Source: Watersipora subatra
Lineage: Eukaryota > Bryozoa > Gymnolaemata > Cheilostomatida > Watersiporidae
DNA length: 64,000 bases
Assembly (NCBI RefSeq): GCF_963576615.1
Contig: NC_088709.1
Location: 12,964,764-13,028,763, forward strand
Reading direction: 5' to 3'
Part shown: positions 56,801-64,000 of the stretch, piece after piece
How positions within the stretch are numbered: position 1 is the first letter of the stretch
Layout of the letters: each line of letters begins with the position of its first letter
Made by a program: the position numbers and the translations under genes
The notes under the pieces: generated by a model
The model's database searches: none
What the model was told of the DNA's origin: nothing
What the model saw: the letters and a program-made list of their open reading frames with translations, nothing else

Positions 56801-59800
56801 ATTAAATGTTGTTTCTCAAGAGGGGACAACTACATTTTACCAGAAGTAAAGTTCATGGAAAACAAAACTGACTGAATTATACGCATTTTTTATGTCAAGT
56901 CTAATGATTTAAAAACTGATTTTACTAAAATTTATTCACCTGTATGTCTCAAAGTAATGTCTAATAGGTTGAATTATCCAGAAAAATGTGCCTTCCCATA
57001 TAAATCCTAAAGAAATTAAATGCTGTTTTGGAAATATTTGACAAATCATTGAGTGAAAAAGGACCTAGGAAACGACACGAATGCTCAACACGATAGGTGA
57101 GGTCATTATCAGGTTTTTATTTTCATTTATCAATTGAGTAATGATGTTAGAATAACTCAAGGGTCTTTATTAGATGATGAGTGTATATATATTCTTGGAC
57201 TGCTTTAACTGTAATTATGATGTTGTGTAGCTATAAATCAATGTTAGCCAGATAAATCATCATTTAAAAGCATAGATAGGATTGAAGACAAGAATAGCTG
57301 GTAATGACTTGACTTTTTATCATTACTGTCTATCTGAAGATATCATTGACACAGCACAGTGTTTATCATTACATGGATCTTTTCATTTTGTAATAAGCAC
57401 ATTACTGAAGCTGTGTTTCAGCATCATTTTACAATAATAAGTCTAAACAAACTGTGCTACTCTATATTGTTGCTGCATAACTGATAAATTTGTCAATTGA
57501 CACAATTACATGGGAGATTGTGCCTTATTAATCTGATGCGTTTGTAAAATTCAAAACCTCAATTACTTGTTTTCAAAACCAAATCTTAAATCACTTCTGT
57601 ATTTGTGCAATTCAACTGAAAATTAACTCGAGCTTTCAAAAAAGATTTGTTTCAGGTATTCAAATTACCACTGATTTGGGCCCATTGCTGAATAATACAT
57701 ACATACAAACTAACATAACTATGGTACAACAGGTGTAGGCCATATTGAGTTTACTCAATTCTTGGTGAGTGTTCATATATTTATTGCGTGTCTGTTGTCA
57801 ATTGTAAAACATACAAATGTTTTGTTTGACAAGCTTGAAGAGAATGCGTTATTTACATGTGACCAGAGGGTGCTTAAGTTGAGTAATCATATTCTTATTA
57901 AAATGAAGTGTTTGTGCTAACATTTTGCAAGTAACAACTTACTTTTGCTGTTTTAACTTATCCATGATCTTTTAAAGTAAACCCAGTAACGTGGAAAAAA
58001 TCATCAACAAGTTTGAAACACCGTAAGAAAGGCGTCATTTTTAGATTTGCCTCTTCATATAAGAAGCTTTATCACTAAATTTATAGATCTAGCAAATGAT
58101 GCTATTAACTGTTTTTCACGCTCATGAAAATCAGTGAATTTAACTTTTTGTGAAAATATCTTTCACAGAGTCTCTAAGGTATAAATCTATATTAAAGGTT
58201 AAGTTCATGCTGACTATACTGGGTATTATTATTCTTGTACGTAATTTAATCAGATTAACAAAAATTGTATATAAATTAATACTAGACACGCATAAAGTAA
58301 AGGCCATATACCGTTACAACTAGTTTGGTGAGGCAGGTACAGAGAATACTTCTTCAGAAATGTACCAGGTTTATACAACAACTCTTTATACTTGACTTTT
58401 ATGTACGCTTTTAGTGCTTTTACTTGTACCACTGCTATACTACTATTACTACTACTACTATTACTACTACTACTATTACTCCTACTAATATTACTACTAC
58501 TACTGCTATCACTACTGCTCCTACTACTACTAACTATTACTACTACTATTTCTACTATCACTATTAACTGTTATCCCTGCATGCCACATCTCCATTTTAC
58601 ACTTGGTGTGGTATTCCACCCTCAATGGAGTATACTATTATAGGGCATGAGTTGGCTGTTTGGTGTGTGGCTGTCATGCCTGAGAATGGATACATGATCA
58701 CAGGATCTGCAGATAAGCTCATCAAGATATGGAGGGCTGGTAAATGTGAGCAAACATTGAAAGGTGTGTTTGTCTGCTATAACGTTTTCTTTTCACCAAA
58801 CATACAGTTCAGAGAGTTATTAGTGTAGTGTGATTTTCTATAATACGCTGCCAATAAGTACTTTTGTGTAACATATATAAAGGTTATAAAAATATAAATA
58901 AAACCGTGTTAGTAATGGGTTGTCAAAAACATTTAGTGTGAAAGTAGTCAAAATACATTACTCTAAAACCTCTATTTGAACGCCATGGCGCTCTATTTTT
59001 CATCTCTTCTTTTATATTAGTGTATAATTATAAACGTCGGTCCAATAACGGGGCGCTGTATTTTCAATCAGCTCATAAGATTTTCGGGATGATAAATTTG
59101 ACCCTTAAAAGGGCGAAGCAATGTTAATGTTGCCTATATTTTACACTCTTCTTTGAGCGAATCAACATTGATGCCGTCGGCCTTAGAAATGTTTCTAAAA
59201 CGGTTTTCATATACGTCGAAATATCAGATCGAATTAGACAAGAACTACTTTGATTATAAAATATTCGCGTAGTGCTGCTATCAAGTATTTTGATTGTGTC
59301 GGTTTAAAACTGTTAAAGAAAAAAATGTAAAGTTTGGAATTATAAAACGGACATAACATTTTTAAAGACGTTTTTAACGTTTTAAAGTTAGAAACACCAT
59401 AATAATGACTGCTATTACTTCCTACAGTATTCCTGAAGAGTATTCTCATCGTTCATAAAAAACATTTTAAAGTCTTCAGGTAAAATTGTAAACCACATTA
59501 TGAACGAATCTGAAAACAAGGGATATGATTTACACCTCAGTAACTTTTAATCAGACGGTAGTTCTGATGATTGTGTCTATCGATCTTCTCAAGTACACCA
59601 TCACTAAAACTATGGCAACCACTACACTAACACCAACAATTAATTGTTATTGATGTAACTTAGTCATTGTTAGTACTATTTTGTGGACACTTTTCTACTG
59701 ATCACTTTATATTATTGGATTGTAAAGACCGAAGAATGTCAAAGTGGCAGGCTAATAGAGGTTGACGTTCAATTAAAGGGTGACGTTGTATTTTTCAACC

Positions 59801-62136
59801 CTTTTTCTAAAGCGGCGCTCTATTAGAGGCGGCATTCAAATAGAGGTTTTACAGTATGTAACAGATGGAAGCATAAATGTCAATATTATTTTTAGGGTGT
59901 TGGTGACCTAGTAACGGTTCCATATGTACCGTATATACAAGTACTGCATTTATAGGTTGACAAGCTATACAACTTTTGATGTCTTCTCTACTGAGACTTA
60001 TTCTGTTAGTCACCCAAGTGTTTTTTATCTCTTGCGAGCCTTCTACAAATTCCTCTCTCTCTCTTTTTCTCTTGTGCATAGATAGACATGTGTACCACAA
60101 GAGGTTGGGTAAAGCTTTTTTGAGTAGAGACCTCCAGTATGTCCTGTGAATGTAAATTGATAAAACAGCTAATTTGGTATAAGTTGAATAACTATACAGA
60201 TATGACGATGTTTGTGGCATACACAGCAGTGATGCTACTTATTTCTGACTGACACATGTTTACCTTTCATATTCACTATCAAATGCTCACTAAAACTGAG
60301 CTTTTATCTAGTTTTTAATAGAAATGTTTCCAAGCTCTTATATAATACTTTGTCTTCAATTGTTTCTAACTATGTTGTTGAGTGGTTGTTATAGCTCGGT
60401 CCATACTGTTCTAGGTCATGATGATTGTGTAAGGGGATTTGCCGTCGTCAACCCTCGGGAGTTTCTCTCTTGTTCCAATGACAGCACAGTCCGGAAATGG
60501 TCTTTAAAGGGTCATATCTTACAGGTAGATCAGCTGTAAATTGGATTGATAGCTTTAGTGAGTGTTTTTGAAAAAATAAAAAAACTGAATGTTTAGTTGA
60601 CAAGCCCTTTTTAGATATTATAAATCAGAAATTTGCAAAATGCATTGTATGTACAGCATGAATATTGTTCTCCCACAATTATCCTTAGAAATCTCTGAGA
60701 AGAGAGTTTGAGCTGTTGACAGAAGAGATTTGGCCTCATTTGACTCTAATTTTTATCTAACACGCAAGCATTATTAGGAAGCATTTCTAATATTTGTCAT
60801 ATCCAGGTATTCTACAGCCATATGAATTATGTTTACTCTGTCGCCATGATGCCTGGCTCGATGGCAGACTTTGTGTCTGTTGGTGAGGACCGGTCTCTGA
60901 AGGTCTGGAGGAATGGAGACTGTGTACAGACTATAACTCATCCCGCCACCAGCGTTTGGAGTGTTTGTGTTCTACCTACCGGAGACATCGTCACTGGCTC
61001 AAGGTAGGAGCATTCTGGTGATTTTCAACTGAAGCAGAGAGAAAATATATCCAAATCTTATCTGGCATATTGTATCCAAGCTCTAGATTAGTATAAAATT
61101 CATATCATTTTTACTCGGCTGTTCTTAGAAAGGCAGCATTTGTCATATATGGCTGATAAACTATATTATATTATAGGTTTACAGAATAATACACTGACTC
61201 AAGTACTTATATACAGGTACTTACTAGTCGCCGTTGAAAATAGTGATTTTTACACATTTTTAAACACAAAATTACCAACTTTCATTCATAGCCTCTCTTT
61301 AAAGCTGGTGTGGCGGTAACTAAGTCTACGCATCTTACAAACACGGTTAGAGGGCAGACAACTTTACATTAGTCAAGAATGATTTATTTTTGAAATATCC
61401 TGCAATACAATCAGTAGCACAGGTTAATAATAAACATGAAATCCTGTTTTTCAGATACGCAGCCAATTATCTACTCGACTCACTAATAAATTGCATGCTT
61501 TGGATGCTGCATAATTGCTCTGTTTTCTTCCGACCAAAGCTTTTGACCAACTTTGTTTAAGACAGCCATATATTTATCAAGAAAATCCTTGTTATAATAT
61601 AATTAGGGTATTTGTCATTCCAGCCATGTTGTTTCGGTGATGTATTGCGGAAGCAATTTAGGCATGCTACGTGCTACTATCTATGGGTATGAGCAACAGT
61701 ATATTGCTATCGCAAAAAGTTGAGCAACATTTAATTTTTGTTTTAAGGTCAAGGAAGTCGGCAAAGTTTAGTTATTGTTTTGTTCTGATCAACTTATTTC
61801 AACTTTTGTTGCTTGTAGTGACGGTGTCATTCGAGTGTTCACAAACAGTGAAGACAGAATGGCATCAAGTGAGGATATTAAGGCGTTCGAGGAGCAGGTT
61901 TCTGCAACAGAAATACCAACGCAGGTTGGAGACATAGACAGCAACAGCTTACCTGGACCAGAGGCTCTCTTTAACCCTGGTCAGTTTCAGTGTTCAGATG
62001 CGTATATGTTGATTATGGTGTCTGGGATGCATTTTGTAAACATTATATTTCTGACAAATTTATTAAAATTAGGAGTAATTTTACCGTGTAACAATTTACA
62101 ATTTTCCATCAGGCCTGCACGCGAGCAGTACTCAAG
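53813..62136 (+). CDS. PLAA: PLAA, phospholipase A2-activating protein homologue, 5' part
   Basis: Exons 53813-53955, 55984-56177, 56475-56576, 58644-58763, 60415-60524, 60807-61003, 61819-61979 and probably 62113-62136 join with phases 2,1,1,1,0,2,1 (and 1 after the last). They encode about 350 residues. WD40 blades follow the PLAA order: [40 protein letters not shown] with [124 protein letters not shown] binds ubiquitin through its WD40 and PFU domains and p97/VCP through its PUL domain, helping sort and degrade ubiquitinated cargo. PFU and PUL exons lie beyond 64000. Confidence 0.95.
54842..55776. repeat. Three related repeats with GGCGCC and AACTCGAGTT, PLAA intron 1
   Basis: Copy 1 (54842-54925, plus) starts GCGCCTTACAGTGCCTCGCG. 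Copy 2 (about 55088-55260) and copy 3 (about 55683-55776) are the inverse, ending CACTGTAAGGCGCCATA or close variants. All carry CTCGAGTT words. The arrangement suggests fragments of one or more short inverted-repeat elements; full borders are unclear. Confidence 0.7.
56577..58643. other. PLAA intron 3
   Basis: No gene. Contains an imperfect AGT/AAT trinucleotide tract at about 56651-56755 and a clean ACT/ATT trinucleotide tract at about 58434-58560. Confidence 0.6.
58434..58560 (+). repeat. (ACT)n trinucleotide repeat
   Basis: ACTACTATTACTACTACT-type sequence continues for about 125 bp and ends about 80 bp upstream of PLAA exon 4. It makes artificial Leu- or Ser-rich frames on both strands. 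Confidence 0.9.
58961..59854. mobile_element. TA-flanked MITE, long copy (894 bp)
   Basis: The left end is CTCTAAAACCTCTATTTGAA CGCC; the right end, read inversely, is CTGTAAAACCTCTATTTGAA TGCC. Each is flanked by TA. It shares internal sequence with 45037-45372 (GTAGTTCTGATGATTGTG and others), but is longer by an internal block of about 560 bp. No transposase frame is visible. It lies in PLAA intron 4. Confidence 0.85.
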
Positions 62137-64000
62137 GTGAACAACAAACACAGATTATCGTTGTTCTATTTATGCAGATCACTGTCTAATGGCTGTATAA
62201 CTTCTTCGTTTTGACAAAGAATTTTATAGAACTTTGTCATAAAACAAAGTATTATTATAAATATAATTATGTGCTTATTTTTAGGGATTTTTTGGTAAGA
62301 ATGCAGAGTTTATTGTGTGTCACCTGGTAGAAGCAGTGCTTTGTTTTTACTGCAATAGGGCAAAACTCCTTACAGCGTTCGCTTGTGGCCAAGATCCTCG
62401 AGGTGTGGCTTTAGTAAGCTTCATACAGAACATTTCTGATTAGTGGGTAGTTGATTGATTAGCCAATCTAGTTTGTACTTAAATGAAAAGGAACAATCAT
62501 TTTGTTGTTTTGACCCAATAGAAAATATGTTTACAGCCCACGCTAAGCTGAGTTTCACTTTGCAAAAACTTTAGTTTTTATCACCGTTTTTTCTTCGCAA
62601 TGACCATTCGTGTCAGATGCATCACAGGCTTCACAATTTGTAGCTGAATGGATTTTTGATGATCATCTACTGATAATAGTATTAGCCATAGTGATAACCT
62701 TGTTTAATAATAATAATGTTGTAAGCTGTAATAATAATAAATCTTAGAACTCGGATCACATGTGTTGTTAGTCACGGTAGTAAAAAAAAGGCTGAAAAAG
62801 TGTCCGAGTTCATTCTGCAACCCATTTGTAAACTTGTTCCTGGCATCAACTGATGTTAAAATTTTATGCTGATTAATTTGATATCAAAGCTTTTTTCATA
62901 GACCTTATGATATAAAAAAATTGGGACAATATATATGCTCCGTTATCAAATATGTCAACATGTATTAGGTTTTGATGAACACCCAATTATGTCCGGGTAA
63001 AAACAAATATTGGGTTTTGAAAGAATTGATGATTTGATCTAATCTCAATTCTCGAACATTTCAGATCAGAGTTCAAACAAAAGATGATTTTTAAGAGAAC
63101 GACGCTTTGGTTATGTCTTTAGCGTTTAAAAGCCCTATGTTATACTTGTTTATTATGGTTTGTGAAATGCGGACTATGTTTCGTGGTTGGTCTAATGTTT
63201 AACCCCCTAATTATGCTTTCCAAAAAATGTCTGCAAAATAGTAGTTAAATTATGTTTATATCCTTTTATTTTACACAAAAAACTTCTGAGACAACGAGGC
63301 TGGGGTATGAGTTGCTATGGTCATGCATTTACCAGTCTGTAGTAGTCTATTAATAGAGTAACCATGTAACAAATCAGTGCAACTCATATATTACCTCCTT
63401 TGTCAGCATACATTTTATGGTGTAAAATAATGTGAAAATAACTAAAAAGTCTCGACTAGTGTTGGAACCTGTTTAAATTACTTACATTATATTTTCATAG
63501 TAAAAATTTTTGAAAATTTATCAATTCGTTTGCTTCAATTCGCTTGGACGAACGATCAATTCCCTCTTATGAGCTATCAATTGGCTTATAGAACAGCGGG
63601 TTATGAGTGAAAACCGATGTTAGACTGCACATGAACTTATGTTTTTATCAACTGTGTTTAAATGTGAAGCATTCCTCATTTTAAGCTGCAGTAGATAAGT
63701 GAAAGCAGTCCATTTGTTTTTAAATTACAAGTCAGTCATGTTTATATGAAGTATTTGACCGGCAATAACAGACATGTTATGTTGGCACCATCTACTATAT
63801 GTAAATATGCCATTGCAGAGTAAAGTGATGTACAAGGGTTTGTAATATTTTCATTCTGTTTAGATTTGTATATTTTGCTTATATTAACTATATGTTGGCT
63901 GTAGTGCTATACAGTCTGTTTCATACAGCGAATAACTCAACCACTGCTCTAGTAATCACCGTGTGTTATTGATATGATGAGGTATACAGGTAGTCCTCGT
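62137..64000. other. PLAA intron to window edge, no exon recognised
   Basis: I searched for the PLAA segment that normally follows the WD40 domain (REGQTRLIRDG-like, then PFU) and did not find it. The stretch includes the repeat at 62705-62892; the rest shows no feature. Confidence 0.45.
62705..62892 (-). repeat. Interspersed repeat copy, PLAA side
   Basis: Inverse copy of the repeat at 24129-24312. Landmarks are AAAATTTTATGCTGATTAAT, AAAAGTGTCCGAGTTC and TGTAAGCTGTAATAATAATA. Confidence 0.7.

Noticed and set aside
58392-58643. Poly-leucine / poly-serine frames
   Set aside because: They are translations of the ACT trinucleotide repeat in a PLAA intron.

Overview
This window is animal nuclear DNA, most likely from a marine invertebrate. 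The genes are split by many introns with GT-AG borders. The background is AT-rich, and transposons of almost every eukaryotic class are present. The phylum cannot be fixed from the sequence alone; a spiralian is my guess. There are no prokaryotic genes, CRISPR arrays or confirmed RNA genes.

Left third (1 to about 20,600) is a graveyard of mobile DNA. It holds a Gag-like reading frame running off the left edge, and two arrays of the same ~419-bp CpG-rich satellite in opposite orientation (885-2460 and 7925-9890). Between the arrays lie a decayed LTR retrotransposon (3209-6422, minus) and a non-autonomous hAT element (6800-7866) with an 8-bp target duplication. A LINE with a PHD-finger ORF1 is cut off by satellite just before its reverse transcriptase (9888-12016, minus). 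Next is a DIRS-type retrotransposon relic (12858-20580, minus) whose inverted ends and internal complementary region are still readable. A complete-length LTR retrotransposon (12947-17082, plus, 229-bp LTRs, 5-bp target duplication ACTAC) is nested inside one end of it.

Middle (21,870-53,393, minus) is one long host gene. I assembled 26 coding exons whose reading phases agree at all 25 junctions, giving about 1,648 residues. The N-terminal half is a homologue of ERICH3 (glutamate-rich protein 3, with the DUF4590 region). The C-terminal half is built of leucine-rich repeats separated by Ser/Asp/Lys/Glu-rich linkers. The ERICH3-LRR fusion is the most notable host feature. Its introns hold several short DNA-transposon families, a SINE family, a 184-bp-armed fold-back element and small tandem repeats.

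Right end (53,813 to the edge, plus) is the 5' part of PLAA, the WD40 ubiquitin-binding p97/VCP cofactor. Eight exons cover the WD40 propeller and the following linker; the PFU and PUL domains must lie beyond base 64,000. PLAA and the ERICH3-LRR gene are head to head, with start codons only about 420 bp apart, so they probably share a promoter.
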